Assembly: GCF_001752395.1 (NCBI RefSeq)
Contig: NZ_MKEK01000001.1
Span: 1,797,259 to 1,861,258 of the forward strand
DNA length: 64,000 nucleotides
Origin: Rheinheimera salexigens
GTDB lineage: Bacteria; Pseudomonadota; Gammaproteobacteria; Enterobacterales; Alteromonadaceae
Direction of reading: 5' to 3'
Shown here one piece after another: positions 11,026 to 20,980 of this stretch; the stretch's first letter is position 1; each line of letters opens with the position of its first letter. The notes under the pieces were generated by a model that was not told the origin of the DNA, did no database searches, and saw only the letters and a program-made list of their open reading frames with translations. A program made the translations under genes and the position numbers.

Positions 11026-11514
11026 CGTAGCTGACTCGTATCTATGCAGCCACAACGCAACCCAAAGGGCACCGCGTGTTCAGATGTTTTGCAAACACTA
11101 ATTTTTGCAGTCTCACGACTGGAATGTCTGTGGAAATCAAATTGTCACTGTAAAAATGAGTTACAGTTATTACTGTTTTCTTTCTATATCTGATACACAT
11201 CGCCTTACAGCGCTGCGTTATAGCAAATCTTTTATAAGCTCTGGTTAACTGGAACTCATGTTTTGCCGCTTTGATAATAGATTACGCAACATTATCTCAG
11301 GCAAATGGCGTTTGGTTTACGCAGGGGTTATAAAAAACGTTGGTTTTCGCAACGATTTCGGTATGATCACATCCCCTAACGGTGCCGCACAAGTTCTCTT
11401 ATGTTACTTTGAGCGCCCTAATTGCCAGTTTTGGCTAAATTAGCGTTCAGATTATCCCACTAATTGGCCATCGATAGCAACTGAAATGTAATATTAGCAG
11501 AGTATTCAAATCCC
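11026..11514. promoter_or_regulatory. rne 5' region and rluC promoter region
   Basis: A 489-bp gap between divergent rne and rluC. In E. coli the rne leader is long and mediates autoregulation; the length here permits the same, but I did not resolve the hairpins. A 61-codon open frame at 11258-11443 has no ribosome site or recognizable features and is not called. Confidence 0.35.
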
Positions 11515-12468
11515 ATGACTGATGAAATCAAATTACCAGTGCAAATTGTTGAAATTGAAGACGATTTTATTGGCCAACGAATAGACAACTTTTTAATCGC
11601 TAGGCTAAAAGGTGTGCCTAAAAGTGTAATTTACCGTGTTTTGCGAAAAGGCGAGGTACGAGTTAACAAAAAGCGGGTCAAACCTGAGTATAAATTACAG
11701 CAAGCAGATTCTGTGCGTATTCCACCTTTCACAGTTGCGCCTGAGGGCGAACCTATTTCGGTTAAATTAACCTTAGTAAAAAATCTTGAGCAACATATAT
11801 TATTTGAAGATAACGATTTAATCGTTTTAAACAAACCGACAGGTATGGCAGTACATGGTGGTAGCGGATTAAAGTTTGGTGTTATTGAGGCCTTCCGTGC
11901 ATTACGCCCTTTAGCTAAACATTTAGAATTAGTGCACCGACTCGATCGCGATACGTCCGGTTGTTTGTTAATAGCAAAAAAACGTTCTGTATTAACGCAC
12001 TTACATGCCCAGTTACGGGATAAAACTGTAGAGAAAAAATATTGGGCCTTAGTCGCAGGTGACTGGGACAATAAAGTGCGTAAAGTTTCTGATGCGTTAA
12101 GAAAAAACACTTTGCAATCTGGCGAGCGAGTAGTGCGCGTAGATGAAGTCAACGGTAAGCCTTCAGAAACCCGCTTTCGTATTTTACAGCGTTACCAAGA
12201 GGGCACTTTAGTTGAGGCATTCCCTGTAACGGGTCGAACTCATCAAATACGGGTCCATACCGCTTGTAAAGGCCATCCTATTGCCTGTGATGATAAATAT
12301 GGCGATAACGAGTTTACCAGCCAAATGCAAAAAATAGGCTTGAATCGGTTATTTTTACACGCCAAAATTTTAAGCTTTGTTCACCCCAATACTCAAGAAA
12401 CGTTACGAATTGAAGCGCCGCTAGATAGCGCATTAGAACAAGCATTAGAAAAATTAACGAGAAAATAA
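11515..12468 (+). CDS. rluC: 23S rRNA pseudouridine synthase RluC
   Basis: Converts uridines 955, 2504 and 2580 (E. coli numbering) of 23S rRNA to pseudouridine. At 317 residues it equals the family length. An N-terminal S4 RNA-binding domain (IDNFLIARLKGVPKSVIYRVLRKG) precedes the RsuA/RluA catalytic domain with the hallmark HRLDRDTSG, whose Asp is the catalytic nucleophile, and GRTHQIRVH near the C-terminus. It is divergent from rne, the same arrangement as in E. coli. The next gene begins one base after its stop codon, so the two are co-translated. Confidence 0.96.
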   Translation: MTDEIKLPVQIVEIEDDFIGQRIDNFLIARLKGVPKSVIYRVLRKGEVRVNKKRVKPEYKLQQADSVRIPPFTVAPEGEPISVKLTLVKNLEQHILFEDNDLIVLNKPTGMAVHGGSGLKFGVIEAFRALRPLAKHLELVHRLDRDTSGCLLIAKKRSVLTHLHAQLRDKTVEKKYWALVAGDWDNKVRKVSDALRKNTLQSGERVVRVDEVNGKPSETRFRILQRYQEGTLVEAFPVTGRTHQIRVHTACKGHPIACDDKYGDNEFTSQMQKIGLNRLFLHAKILSFVHPNTQETLRIEAPLDSALEQALEKLTRK

Positions 12469-12469
12469 A

Positions 12470-13150
12470 ATGAACAACGCTATTAAACCAAGCACTGACT
12501 TTAACAGCTCAGCAGTGTCTTTAGTGGTATTTGATTGGGACGGTACTGTAATGGACTCAGTTGGCCGTATTGTCTCATCAATGCAATCTGCAGCGCGTCT
12601 AGCAGAATTGACCGTGCCTTCAGACTTTGCCGTTAAACAAATTATTGGTTTAAGCTTAGATCCGGCCTTTGATATTTTGTTTGCAGGATTAACCGAGCCT
12701 AAGCGCGATCTGTTACTGCATCATTATCGGGAGCAATACTTAGTGCATGACACAACACCCACGCCTTTATTTGCCGGTGTTGAACAGGTATTGCAGCAAC
12801 TTAAAGATAATAATATTAAACTCGCGGTGGCCACGGGTAAAGCCCGTAAAGGTTTACAAAGAATGTTTGATCAGACTGGGCTTGCTGCTTACTTTGATTA
12901 CAGTCGCTGCGCCGATGAAGCGCAATCTAAGCCTCATCCCGATATGCTGGAGCAAATATTACGCCAATTAATCATTCCTGCTGAGCAAGCGATTATGGTA
13001 GGGGATACTAGTCATGATATGAAAATGGCGCAAACGATTGCTATGCCTCGCATTGGTATCACCCATGGTGTGCACGGTCGTGATGTCTTAAGTCAATTTG
13101 CACCTAAAGCCATAATAGACTCGATACCAGAGTTACTAACGGTATTGTGA
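12470..13150 (+). CDS. HAD-superfamily phosphatase (phosphoglycolate phosphatase-like)
   Basis: A 226-residue HAD-IA hydrolase. Motif I is FDWDGTVMDS with the nucleophile and acid aspartates, motif II is the Thr in VATGK, and motif III/IV is GDTSHDMKMA. A helical cap lies between motifs I and II. It starts one base after rluC, so it is in the same operon; this pairing is common in gammaproteobacteria. The substrate is not evident; family members act on phosphoglycolate or other small phosphate esters. Confidence 0.85.
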   Translation: MNNAIKPSTDFNSSAVSLVVFDWDGTVMDSVGRIVSSMQSAARLAELTVPSDFAVKQIIGLSLDPAFDILFAGLTEPKRDLLLHHYREQYLVHDTTPTPLFAGVEQVLQQLKDNNIKLAVATGKARKGLQRMFDQTGLAAYFDYSRCADEAQSKPHPDMLEQILRQLIIPAEQAIMVGDTSHDMKMAQTIAMPRIGITHGVHGRDVLSQFAPKAIIDSIPELLTVL

Positions 13151-13163
13151 TGTTTGCAAAGAT

Positions 13164-13200
13164 CCGCGTTATAGCAATGATGCATTTAACGCGGCTCAAT
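13164..13200 (+). terminator. possible terminator after the HAD gene
   Basis: An inverted repeat CCGCGTTA / TAACGCGG with a 15-base loop lies between the convergent HAD and yceF genes. It is followed by a weak T-rich tract only, so the call is tentative. Confidence 0.4.
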
Positions 13201-13220
13201 TTTAAGCCTTAGCGGGGAAA

Positions 13221-13823
13221 TTAATCGACAAGCAAGACGTTATAACCGGTATTTATCAACATTTGATTTAATTTTAACAGTGGTAATCCAATTAAACTGT
13301 TTGGATCGTCGCCACTTAACTTAGTAAATAATGCAATGCCTAAGCCTTCTGCTTTAAAGCTGCCTGCGCAATCTAAGGGTTGTTCTTTCTCAATATAGCG
13401 AACAATTTCGTCGTCAGTTAAGGTTCTAAACCAGACATCAAAATACTCGATATGCTGCTGAATGCTATTGTCTGATGCATCAATCAAGGCCAGACCGGTT
13501 AAAAATTGCACTTTATGGCCACTAAAACGCCTAAGTTGCGCAATTGCCTTGTCAAAGCTATGTGGTTTGCCGATAATAGCGCCCTGAAACAAGGCAACTT
13601 GATCAGAACCAATGACTAAACCATCGGTTAAGGTTGTTGCTACCGCTTGAGCTTTTGCTAACGCCAACCGACTGACCAATGTCGAGGCTAATTCATGCGG
13701 ATGCACAGTCTCATCAATATTAGGATTTTGGCAACTGAAGTTTTTAGTCAGCTTGCTCAAAATAGCTTTACGATATTCTGAGGTTGAAGCTAACCATAGT
13801 TTGGGTATAGTGGTTTGGGTCAT
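13221..13823 (-). CDS. yceF: Maf-family nucleotide pyrophosphatase, YceF type
   Basis: A 200-residue house-cleaning enzyme; E. coli YceF hydrolyses 7-methyl-GTP and related nucleotides. The Maf signature LASTSEYRKAIL at the N-terminus, IDETVHP and IGSDQVALF are present, and the spacing and DETVHP loop fit the YceF subgroup. It is divergent from yceD, the arrangement found in E. coli, which supports the assignment. No strong ribosome-binding site precedes the ATG. Confidence 0.88.
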   Translation of the reverse strand: MTQTTIPKLWLASTSEYRKAILSKLTKNFSCQNPNIDETVHPHELASTLVSRLALAKAQAVATTLTDGLVIGSDQVALFQGAIIGKPHSFDKAIAQLRRFSGHKVQFLTGLALIDASDNSIQQHIEYFDVWFRTLTDDEIVRYIEKEQPLDCAGSFKAEGLGIALFTKLSGDDPNSLIGLPLLKLNQMLINTGYNVLLVD

Positions 13824-13914
13824 TGATAATTAGGTTCTAGCTGTTTTTTGATGCTTACTATAACGGTAATAGTCAGTTTCAGCGAGAAAAACTGTAAAAA
13901 TCTGCCTGAACCCT

Positions 13915-13943
13915 TTGACAGTAAAGGGGGGCTTCTATATGAT
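13915..13943 (+). promoter_or_regulatory. sigma70 promoter of yceD-rpmF-fab operon
   Basis: TTGACA at 13915-13920 and TATGAT at 13938-13943 are separated by exactly 17 bases, a near-consensus promoter. The expected start of transcription (about 13949-13951) is within a few bases of the yceD start codon at 13953, so the message would be nearly leaderless. Confidence 0.8.
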
Positions 13944-13952
13944 GCGCGCCTT

Positions 13953-14480
13953 ATGCAAAAACTAAAAATGCCCGTTACGTTAGATCCGGTTAAAGCAGCG
14001 CAAAAACGCTCAGAGTATGAAGGCTTTTATGCTTCAGAAACATTAACTCGATTACATGAAAGCTTGTTAACATCACAAGATCAAGTAGCGGTTAGAATTG
14101 AATGCAGTACTGACCAACAAGGCCTAACTGTTTTACAGGGTAGCGCTTCTTGTGAAGTGAGTGTAAGCTGCGAGCGCTGTGGTCAAGCCATGGATGTTTC
14201 GTTAGACTGCAATTTTGCATACACCCCGGTAAAACTGGGTAACGAAGCAGCTTTGGATAATATCCCAGAGTGCTATGACGTGATCGAGAGAGACGAACAC
14301 GGCGAAATAAATTTACGGCAGTTAGTGGAAGACGAGCTGATTTTGACTCTACCTCTGTTCCCAATGCATGATGAAGCAGCTTGCGCTGTTGATAATGCGG
14401 CGATGAGCTTTGGTGATATAGGGCCAGAAACAGAAAAACCCAATCCATTCGCTATATTGCAAAAATTAAAGAAAAAGTGA
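13953..14480 (+). CDS. yceD: YceD (DUF177) 23S rRNA accumulation protein
   Basis: A 175-residue DUF177 protein; in E. coli and plants the family is needed for normal 23S rRNA levels. It starts [12 protein letters not shown], closely matching the E. coli N-terminus, has the paired cysteines of CERCGQ in the middle and the conserved C-terminal block [12 protein letters not shown]. The open frame extends 35 codons further upstream, but the promoter lies within that stretch, so the ATG at 13953 is the start. No Shine-Dalgarno sequence precedes it. rpmF follows 16 bases downstream in the same operon. Confidence 0.93.
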   Translation: MQKLKMPVTLDPVKAAQKRSEYEGFYASETLTRLHESLLTSQDQVAVRIECSTDQQGLTVLQGSASCEVSVSCERCGQAMDVSLDCNFAYTPVKLGNEAALDNIPECYDVIERDEHGEINLRQLVEDELILTLPLFPMHDEAACAVDNAAMSFGDIGPETEKPNPFAILQKLKKK

Positions 14481-14496
14481 GTTTAGGAGAAATACC

Positions 14497-14661
14497 ATGG
14501 CTGTTCAGAAAAGCAAAAAATCTCGCGCTCGTCGCGATATGCGTCGCTCACACGATGCGTTAACTGGCCCTACATTGTCAGTTGATTCTACATCGGGTGA
14601 AACGCACGTGCGTCACCACATTACTGCCGATGGTTATTACAAAGGTCGTAAAGTTAAGTAA
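14497..14661 (+). CDS. rpmF: 50S ribosomal protein L32
   Basis: A 54-residue basic ribosomal protein beginning [20 protein letters not shown], the standard L32 N-terminus, and ending [15 protein letters not shown] lies 7 bases before the ATG. It sits between yceD and plsX as in most gammaproteobacteria and links ribosome synthesis with membrane lipid synthesis in one operon. Confidence 0.98.
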   Translation: MAVQKSKKSRARRDMRRSHDALTGPTLSVDSTSGETHVRHHITADGYYKGRKVK

Positions 14662-14667
14662 GTTTGG

Positions 14668-15708
14668 ATGCACCTAGTGCAACCGCTAAAGCTAACCCTT
14701 GCTTTAGATATGATGGGGGGCGATCATGGCCCCCGATCTACTATTCCTGCTGCCCTAGCAGCGATAGACGAATTTCCTGAATTACACCTCATTTTATGTG
14801 GCGATGAAGCTATTCTAACCGAGCAATTAAAAATGCACGGTATCTCTAGTCATGAACAATTTAGCCTTAAGCATTGTAGCCAAACCGTTTCTATGACGGA
14901 TAAGCCTGCGTATGCGTTACGTAATAAACGTGACTCTTCCATGCGGGCGGCCATTGATTTAGTCGACTCCGGTGCCGTACAAGCCTGTGTTAGCGCGGGT
15001 AATACCGGTGCACTTATTGCCATCGCTCATTATGTATTAAAAATGCTCGGCGGCATTGAACGTCCTGCCTTAATAAGCACTATTCCGTCGATAGAAGGTG
15101 ATCCAGTCTATATGCTGGATTTAGGTGCCACCGTTAATTGCGATGCTGATACTTTATTTCAATTTGCAGTAATGGGCTCAGTAATGGCTGAAGAGGTCAT
15201 TGGTATTAAGCAGCCGCGTATCGCCTTATTAAATATGGGCGAAGAAGAAATTAAAGGTTCAGATCAAATTAAACGTGCTTCTATGCTGCTAGCCCAATGT
15301 AATGAAATTAACTATGTGGGCTATATTGAAGGTAATGATATTTTTTCTCGCAAAGCCGATGTTATTGTTTGTGATGGCTTTGTGGGTAATGTGGCGTTAA
15401 AAACCTGTGAAGGAGTGGCTAAGCTTATTTTACGTCGCTTTGAAACCAGTATAAAAGAACAACTATCGGCTCAATTATTAGGCTGGTTGTTGAAACCTTT
15501 CATAAAAAATCTATCTCAAGCCGTGAACCCCGACCACTACAATGGTGCAAGTCTGATAGGATTGCGCGGAATTGTTGTAAAAAGTCATGGAAATGCGACT
15601 AAAGATGCATTTCTCAGTGCCATCCGTCAGGCGGTACACGAGGTGGAACGCCAAGTACCAGCCAAAATTAAACACCGGTTGGAACACGTATTAATAGATA
15701 AAGCGTAG
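14668..15708 (+). CDS. plsX: phosphate acyltransferase PlsX
   Basis: Makes acyl-phosphate from acyl-ACP and phosphate, the first step of the PlsX/PlsY route to phosphatidic acid; peripheral membrane enzyme. At 346 residues, LALDMMGGDHGP near the N-terminus, SAGNTGALI and the C-terminal NPDHYNGASLIGLRG are family hallmarks. The start ATG is 6 bases after rpmF; a GTG three codons later is an alternative. No strong ribosome site is visible, which suggests translational coupling to rpmF. Confidence 0.96.
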   Translation: MHLVQPLKLTLALDMMGGDHGPRSTIPAALAAIDEFPELHLILCGDEAILTEQLKMHGISSHEQFSLKHCSQTVSMTDKPAYALRNKRDSSMRAAIDLVDSGAVQACVSAGNTGALIAIAHYVLKMLGGIERPALISTIPSIEGDPVYMLDLGATVNCDADTLFQFAVMGSVMAEEVIGIKQPRIALLNMGEEEIKGSDQIKRASMLLAQCNEINYVGYIEGNDIFSRKADVIVCDGFVGNVALKTCEGVAKLILRRFETSIKEQLSAQLLGWLLKPFIKNLSQAVNPDHYNGASLIGLRGIVVKSHGNATKDAFLSAIRQAVHEVERQVPAKIKHRLEHVLIDKA

Positions 15709-15714
15709 GTCCTT

Positions 15715-16674
15715 ATGTATTCACGCATTATAGGTACCGGGAGTTATTTCCCGTCTAAAATTCGCAGTAATTCTGATCTAGAAACGATGGTAGAAACTAC
15801 CGACGAATGGATTATGAACCGCACCGGTATTAAAGAACGTCGTATTATTGGTGATGATGAAACAGTCGCCACTATGGGCGCTCAAGCCGGCTTAAAAGCG
15901 TTAGAAGCAGCGAATATTGATAAAAATAGTATTGATATGCTGATTTGCGCCACGACGAGTGGTGCAAGGTCATTACCTAGTTCTGCCTGTGAAATACAGC
16001 GTGAATTAGGTTTGCCACCTATGCCTGCCTTTGATATTGCCGCGGCCTGTGCCGGGTTTTGTTATGCGCTGAGTGTGGCCGATCAATATATTAAAAGTGG
16101 TATGGCCAAGCGTATAATGGTGGTGGGTGCGGACTGTTTATCGCGCTTAATCAGCCCTGAAGATCGCAGCATGGTCATTTTATTTGGTGATGCTGCAGGT
16201 GCGGTCATTTTAGAAGCTTCTGAAGAGCCAGGTATTTTATCTACCCATATCTATGCTGATGGTAAATATTCTGAATTACTTTATGTGGATAACCCAACAC
16301 GTGGCATGGAAACAACTGTGCATAGTTCATGGGGTGCCATGAAGGGTAACGAAGTATTTAAAGTTGCGGTAACTAAGTTGTCTGAAATTGTTGAGCAAAC
16401 CTTGGCAGCCAATAATTTAGATAAATCAGAAATTGATTGGTTAGTACCGCATCAAGCTAATTTGCGCATTATTGCTGCTGTAGCCCGCAAGCTAAATATG
16501 TCTATGGATCAAGTAGTTATAAATCTTGATAAATACGGTAATACCTCAGCAGCGACAGTGCCAACCGCGTTAGACGAAGCGATTAGAGACGGACGTATTC
16601 AGCGTGGCCAAACATTATTACTAGAAGCTTTTGGTGGTGGTTTTGCCTGGGCGTCAGCATTAATACGTTACTAA
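15715..16674 (+). CDS. fabH: beta-ketoacyl-ACP synthase III
   Basis: Condenses acetyl-CoA with malonyl-ACP to start fatty-acid synthesis. At 319 residues, the catalytic triad is visible: Cys in DIAAACAGF, His in PHQANLRI and Asn in YGNTSAAT. It starts 6 bases after plsX with AGG close to the ATG and is followed by fabD. Confidence 0.97.
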   Translation: MYSRIIGTGSYFPSKIRSNSDLETMVETTDEWIMNRTGIKERRIIGDDETVATMGAQAGLKALEAANIDKNSIDMLICATTSGARSLPSSACEIQRELGLPPMPAFDIAAACAGFCYALSVADQYIKSGMAKRIMVVGADCLSRLISPEDRSMVILFGDAAGAVILEASEEPGILSTHIYADGKYSELLYVDNPTRGMETTVHSSWGAMKGNEVFKVAVTKLSEIVEQTLAANNLDKSEIDWLVPHQANLRIIAAVARKLNMSMDQVVINLDKYGNTSAATVPTALDEAIRDGRIQRGQTLLLEAFGGGFAWASALIRY

Positions 16675-16697
16675 TATATTAATTTGCAGGACAAATA

Positions 16698-17633
16698 ATG
16701 ACAACTAAACTTGCAATCGTTTTTCCAGGTCAAGGCTCACAAAGTGTCGGCATGTTAGCCGATCTTTATCAGCAGCATGACATTGTTAAACAAACCTTTA
16801 CTGAAGCGTCTGCCGCATTGGGTTATGATTTATGGGCACTAGTGGCTAATGGCCCAGAAGCCGATTTAAATCAAACTCATCGTACTCAGCCAGCATTATT
16901 AACAGCCTCAGTAGCCGTATGGCGTTTATGGCAACAACAGGGTGGTCAACAACCTGCTTATTTTGCCGGTCACTCATTAGGTGAGTACTCTGCTTTAGTC
17001 TGTGCTGGGGTATTAACGTTAGCTCAAGCGGTGACCTTAGTTGAAAACCGTGGCAATTATATGCAACAAGCTGTACCCGCAGGTACCGGTGCTATGTCAG
17101 CTATTATTGGGCTAGATGATGCCGCTATTACTAAAGCTTGTGCTGAAGCAGCACAAGGTGAAGTGGTTTCTGCGGTTAATTATAATTCACCAGGCCAAGT
17201 CGTTATTGCCGGCCATAAAGCCGCTGTTGAGCGCGCTGGTGAGTTATGTAAAGCTGCCGGTGCTAAACGCGCGTTACCGTTACCGGTAAGTGTGCCATCG
17301 CATTGTGCATTAATGCGCCCAGCTGCTGAAAAATTATTAATAGATTTAAATCAGCTTACTTTTAATGCTCCGGCAATACCGGTTGTGAATAACGTAGATG
17401 TTATAGCCGCTACTGATAGCGCAGATATAAAAGATGCCCTGGTGCGTCAATTATATAGTCCAGTACGTTGGACCGAAACAATTGAATTTTTAGCTAGCCA
17501 AGGTGTCAATCAGGTTCTAGAGTTGGGTGCAGGTAAAGTATTAACAGGTTTAATTAAACGTATAGATAAAACCATCAGTACAGCAGCTGTTGGCGATCAA
17601 GCCACGCTTGAGGCTGCACTTACATTGGAATAG
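16698..17633 (+). CDS. fabD: malonyl-CoA:ACP transacylase
   Basis: Transfers malonyl groups from CoA to acyl carrier protein. At 311 residues, it begins with FPGQGSQSVGM, the nucleophile Ser is in GHSLGEYSAL, and the catalytic His is in VPSHCALM. CAGGAC precedes the ATG. Operon member between fabH and fabG. Confidence 0.97.
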   Translation: MTTKLAIVFPGQGSQSVGMLADLYQQHDIVKQTFTEASAALGYDLWALVANGPEADLNQTHRTQPALLTASVAVWRLWQQQGGQQPAYFAGHSLGEYSALVCAGVLTLAQAVTLVENRGNYMQQAVPAGTGAMSAIIGLDDAAITKACAEAAQGEVVSAVNYNSPGQVVIAGHKAAVERAGELCKAAGAKRALPLPVSVPSHCALMRPAAEKLLIDLNQLTFNAPAIPVVNNVDVIAATDSADIKDALVRQLYSPVRWTETIEFLASQGVNQVLELGAGKVLTGLIKRIDKTISTAAVGDQATLEAALTLE

Positions 17634-17676
17634 GCACCTAAATAGGTACCGAATTAAGTACGAAAATAGGAATAAA

Positions 17677-18423
17677 ATGACTAACTTTATCTCATTAGAA
17701 GGCAAAGTCGCATTAGTAACAGGTGCAAGCCGTGGTATTGGTCGTGCTGTTGCTGAACAATTAGCGGCTTTAGGCGCAAAAGTAGTAGGGACGGCAACGA
17801 CTGAAAAAGGCGCTGCCGCAATTAGTAGTTATTTAGGTGACAAAGGCTTTGGTCTAGTGTTAAATGTTGCTGATAACGATTCAATTGAGCAATGTTTGGC
17901 CGAAATAAAACAACAGCTTGGCGATATCGAAATTTTAGTGAATAATGCCGGTATCACTCGCGATAATTTATTAATGCGGATGAAAGATGATGAATGGCTT
18001 GATATTATTCAAACTAATTTGACATCAGTTTTTCGTTTAAGCAAAGCGGTTATGCGTCCAATGATGAAACAACGTTTTGGTCGTATAATCAATATTGGTT
18101 CTGTTGTTGGCTCTATGGGCAATGCAGGCCAAACAAATTATTCAGCAGCGAAAGCGGGTGTGCTAGGTTTTACCAAGTCACTTGCCAAAGAAGTTGCGTC
18201 GCGTGGTATTACGGTTAATGCTGTGGCACCAGGCTTTATTGATACTGATATGACAAAAGACTTATCAGAAGAGCAAAAAGAAGCTATTTTTAGCCAAGTA
18301 CCGGCAAATCGTTTAGGGCAACCTAAAGAAATTGCCGCAACTGTAGCATTTTTAGCTTCAAATCAAGCTGCATATATTACCGGTGAGACTATTCACGTAA
18401 ACGGCGGCATGTATATGGTGTAA
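17677..18423 (+). CDS. fabG: 3-oxoacyl-ACP reductase
   Basis: NADPH-dependent reductase of the elongation cycle. A 248-residue SDR protein with TGASRGIG cofactor motif, NNAGITRDN, the catalytic Ser in GSVVGSMG and YSAAKAG, and the C-terminal ETIHVNGGMYM. The start is the ATG at 17677 after ATAGGA; the open frame reaches back into fabD but that extension is not part of the family. Confidence 0.97.
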   Translation: MTNFISLEGKVALVTGASRGIGRAVAEQLAALGAKVVGTATTEKGAAAISSYLGDKGFGLVLNVADNDSIEQCLAEIKQQLGDIEILVNNAGITRDNLLMRMKDDEWLDIIQTNLTSVFRLSKAVMRPMMKQRFGRIINIGSVVGSMGNAGQTNYSAAKAGVLGFTKSLAKEVASRGITVNAVAPGFIDTDMTKDLSEEQKEAIFSQVPANRLGQPKEIAATVAFLASNQAAYITGETIHVNGGMYMV

Positions 18424-18559
18424 CAAGTGTATTGTTAGCAGGTTTGACCAGCAAAAAATGCTGTTTCTCACGCTTGCATCGCACTTAGCTTACGCATAAA
18501 CTAGCGCCACACAAAATTGCACGAATTGTTGCGATTTATATGAGTAAAAGGAAAGAAAG

Positions 18560-18796
18560 ATGAGCAACATCGAAGAACGCGTTAAAAAAATTATCATTGA
18601 ACAACTAGGTGTTAAAGAAGAAGAAGTTAAGAACGAAGCTTCTTTTGTTGAAGACTTAGGTGCTGACTCGCTAGATACAGTTGAATTAGTAATGGCGTTA
18701 GAAGAAGAATTCGATACTGAAATTCCTGACGAAGAAGCTGAAAAGATTACTACTGTTCAGTTTGCTATTGACTACGTTAAAGCACACGCTGAATAA
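18560..18796 (+). CDS. acpP: acyl carrier protein
   Basis: Carries growing acyl chains on a phosphopantetheine arm. A 78-residue acidic protein; the modified Ser lies in [19 protein letters not shown] strong AAGGAAAG precedes the ATG. It is separated from fabG by 136 bp, so it may have its own promoter, as in E. coli, and it is followed by a strong terminator. Confidence 0.99.
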   Translation: MSNIEERVKKIIIEQLGVKEEEVKNEASFVEDLGADSLDTVELVMALEEEFDTEIPDEEAEKITTVQFAIDYVKAHAE

Positions 18797-18811
18797 GCGA
18801 GATGCTTACAG

Positions 18812-18843
18812 AACGGGTAGCTAAGCTACCCGTTTTCGTTTTA
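18812..18843 (+). terminator. terminator after acpP
   Basis: A perfect 9-bp stem ACGGGTAGC / GCTACCCGT with a 3-base loop is followed by a T-rich tail. It lies between acpP and fabF and would reduce fabF relative to acpP expression. Confidence 0.85.
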
Positions 18844-18875
18844 CGACTTCAATAATTTTCATGGCGGAGGGTTTT

Positions 18876-20114
18876 GTGGCAAAACGTCGTGTAGTGGTTA
18901 CCGGTTTAGGTATGTTAACGCCATTAGGTAACGATGTAGCCTCAAGCTGGCAAGGTTTACAGCAGGGTAAAAGTGGTATCTCTATGATAGAGCACTTTGA
19001 TACCACTGCTTACACCACAAAGTTTGCAGGATTACTTAAAGATTTTGATGTGGAACCTTATTTCTCGGTTAAAGATGCCAGGAAAATGGATCTATTTATT
19101 CAATATGGCGTAGCGGCTGGTATACAGGCGTTTCGCGATTCAGGAATAGAAATAACTGAACAAAATGCTCCGCGCATTGGTGCAGCTATTGGCTCAGGTA
19201 TTGGTGGCTTAGGTTTGATTGAAGAAAATCATACTAAGTTACTCGCGAGCAGCCCGAAAAAATTATCACCATTTTTTGTGCCATCAACCATTATTAATAT
19301 GATTGCTGGTCAATTATCCATCATGCTTGGCTTGCAAGGGCCAAATATCAGCATTGTTACCGCCTGTACTACGGGTGTACACAATATTGGCCATGCGGCG
19401 CGGATGATTGCTTATGGTGATGCTGATGTCATGATCGCTGGGGGTGCTGAAAAAGCATCAACACCGCTTGGCATGGGGGGGTTCGCTGCAGCTAGAGCAT
19501 TATCTACTCGCAATGACGCGCCACAACAAGCAAGTCGGCCATGGGATAAAGACCGTGACGGTTTTGTGCTAGGTGATGGTGCGGGTGTGATGGTAGTCGA
19601 AGAATACGAGCACGCTAAAGCCCGTGGCGCCAAAATCTATGCTGAATTAGTCGGTTTTGGTATGAGCGGTGACGCTTACCATATGACATCGCCACCAGAA
19701 AATGGTGCAGGTGCTGCTTTAGCCATGACGAATGCTTTAAAAGATGCAGCTGTTAATGCTGACCAAGTGGCTTATATCAATGCCCACGGTACATCGACAC
19801 CGGCTGGTGATATTGCCGAAACACAAGCGATTAAATCTGTGTTTGCTAGCAATATCGATAAAGTGATGGTGAGTTCGTCTAAATCTATGATTGGTCACTT
19901 GTTAGGTGCTGCAGGTTCAGTGGAATCTATAATTACTGTGCTTTCATTGCAAGATCAAGTAGTAACACCAACCATTAACTTAGATAACCCTGATGTTGGC
20001 TGTGATTTAGATTATGTGCCGCATGAAGGTCGCCAAGTGCAAATGGAATACGCTTTATGCAATTCATTTGGCTTTGGTGGTACTAATGGCTCTATATTGT
20101 TTAAACGAGTCTAA
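18876..20114 (+). CDS. fabF: beta-ketoacyl-ACP synthase II
   Basis: Elongates acyl-ACP and controls the cis-vaccenate response to temperature in E. coli. A 412-residue thiolase-fold enzyme with the catalytic Cys in TACTTGVHN and His residues in [11 protein letters not shown] and [13 protein letters not shown] place the start at the GTG at 18876 ([10 protein letters not shown]), which has GGAGGG just upstream; the in-frame ATG at 18861 overlaps that ribosome site and has none of its own. Confidence 0.96.
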   Translation: MAKRRVVVTGLGMLTPLGNDVASSWQGLQQGKSGISMIEHFDTTAYTTKFAGLLKDFDVEPYFSVKDARKMDLFIQYGVAAGIQAFRDSGIEITEQNAPRIGAAIGSGIGGLGLIEENHTKLLASSPKKLSPFFVPSTIINMIAGQLSIMLGLQGPNISIVTACTTGVHNIGHAARMIAYGDADVMIAGGAEKASTPLGMGGFAAARALSTRNDAPQQASRPWDKDRDGFVLGDGAGVMVVEEYEHAKARGAKIYAELVGFGMSGDAYHMTSPPENGAGAALAMTNALKDAAVNADQVAYINAHGTSTPAGDIAETQAIKSVFASNIDKVMVSSSKSMIGHLLGAAGSVESIITVLSLQDQVVTPTINLDNPDVGCDLDYVPHEGRQVQMEYALCNSFGFGGTNGSILFKRV

Positions 20115-20130
20115 TAGGCTGTTTTAATAC

Positions 20131-20162
20131 ATAAAGGCTGCTAATTGCAGCCTTTATTTTTA
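20131..20162 (+). terminator. terminator after fabF
   Basis: An 11-bp stem ATAAAGGCTGC / GCAGCCTTTAT with a 5-base loop is followed by a T-run. It closes the fatty-acid operon before pabC. Confidence 0.85.
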
Positions 20163-20209
20163 CTATTGTGTTAGCCTTTAATTAAGGCATACTGTGACGA
20201 TACCTTTAT

Positions 20210-20980
20210 ATGGAGCCCGCAGTGAAGCCAAGTGTTAGCCGTTTTGATCGCAGTTTTAATTATGGTGATGGTATTTTTACCACTATGCAGGTTAAAGCGG
20301 GTCTAATCCAGCTATGGCCGCTGCATCTGGCACGATTGCAACACGCTGCTACACAACTACATTTTGCCAAAATAGATTGGTCTAGCTTAGAAACAGAGGT
20401 TATGGCAGCTATTACCGAGCCTAACCAAGTCATCAAAATACTAATTTCTCGTGGCGAAGGTGGCCGTGGCTATAGTAGTCAAGGAATCGATACGCCTAAA
20501 GTGTATATTAGCTGCTCTGCTTTACCTGATTACCATTTATGGCGACAACAAGGTATTACCCTTGGCATAGCCGAATTAAAACTTGCGATCCAACCGGCTT
20601 TAGCAGGCATTAAACATACTAGCCGTTTAGAGCAAGTATTAATTAAACAGCAACTGTTGCACACCGAGTTTGATGATCTACTGGTTATTGATCAACAAGA
20701 TTTTGTCTGTGAAGTCTCTGCTGCCAATATCTTTTTTTATCGGCAGCAGCAATGGTATACACCTAGTTTAGAGCGGGCTGGAGTTGCCGGTGTTATGCGC
20801 CAGCACTTAATGCAGCAATTCGATGTAAAACAAGTTAGTTGGACCTTAGCGCAGCTTAATGATGTTGAGGCCATGTTTATTTGTAACGCATTAATGGAAA
20901 TTGTCCCCGTGCAACGATTTATGTTGCGCGAGTTAGACATGACACCGGTAAATGCCTTAATGAAGCGACAATTATGCTAA
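20210..20980 (+). CDS. pabC: aminodeoxychorismate lyase
   Basis: PLP enzyme that forms 4-aminobenzoate for folate synthesis. A 256-residue class-IV aminotransferase fold with FNYGDGIFTT near the N-terminus and the PLP-lysine in LAGIKHTSRLEQ. The N-terminus is uncertain: an ATG at 20210 lacks a ribosome site, while the GTG at 20222 has GGAG 6 bases upstream. The C-terminus overlaps mltG by 7 bp, the same neighbour as in E. coli. Confidence 0.9.
   Translation: MEPAVKPSVSRFDRSFNYGDGIFTTMQVKAGLIQLWPLHLARLQHAATQLHFAKIDWSSLETEVMAAITEPNQVIKILISRGEGGRGYSSQGIDTPKVYISCSALPDYHLWRQQGITLGIAELKLAIQPALAGIKHTSRLEQVLIKQQLLHTEFDDLLVIDQQDFVCEVSAANIFFYRQQQWYTPSLERAGVAGVMRQHLMQQFDVKQVSWTLAQLNDVEAMFICNALMEIVPVQRFMLRELDMTPVNALMKRQLC

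Noticed and set aside
11258..11443. A 61-codon open frame between rne and rluC
   Set aside because: No ribosome-binding site or recognisable motif; the region is better explained as rne leader and rluC promoter.
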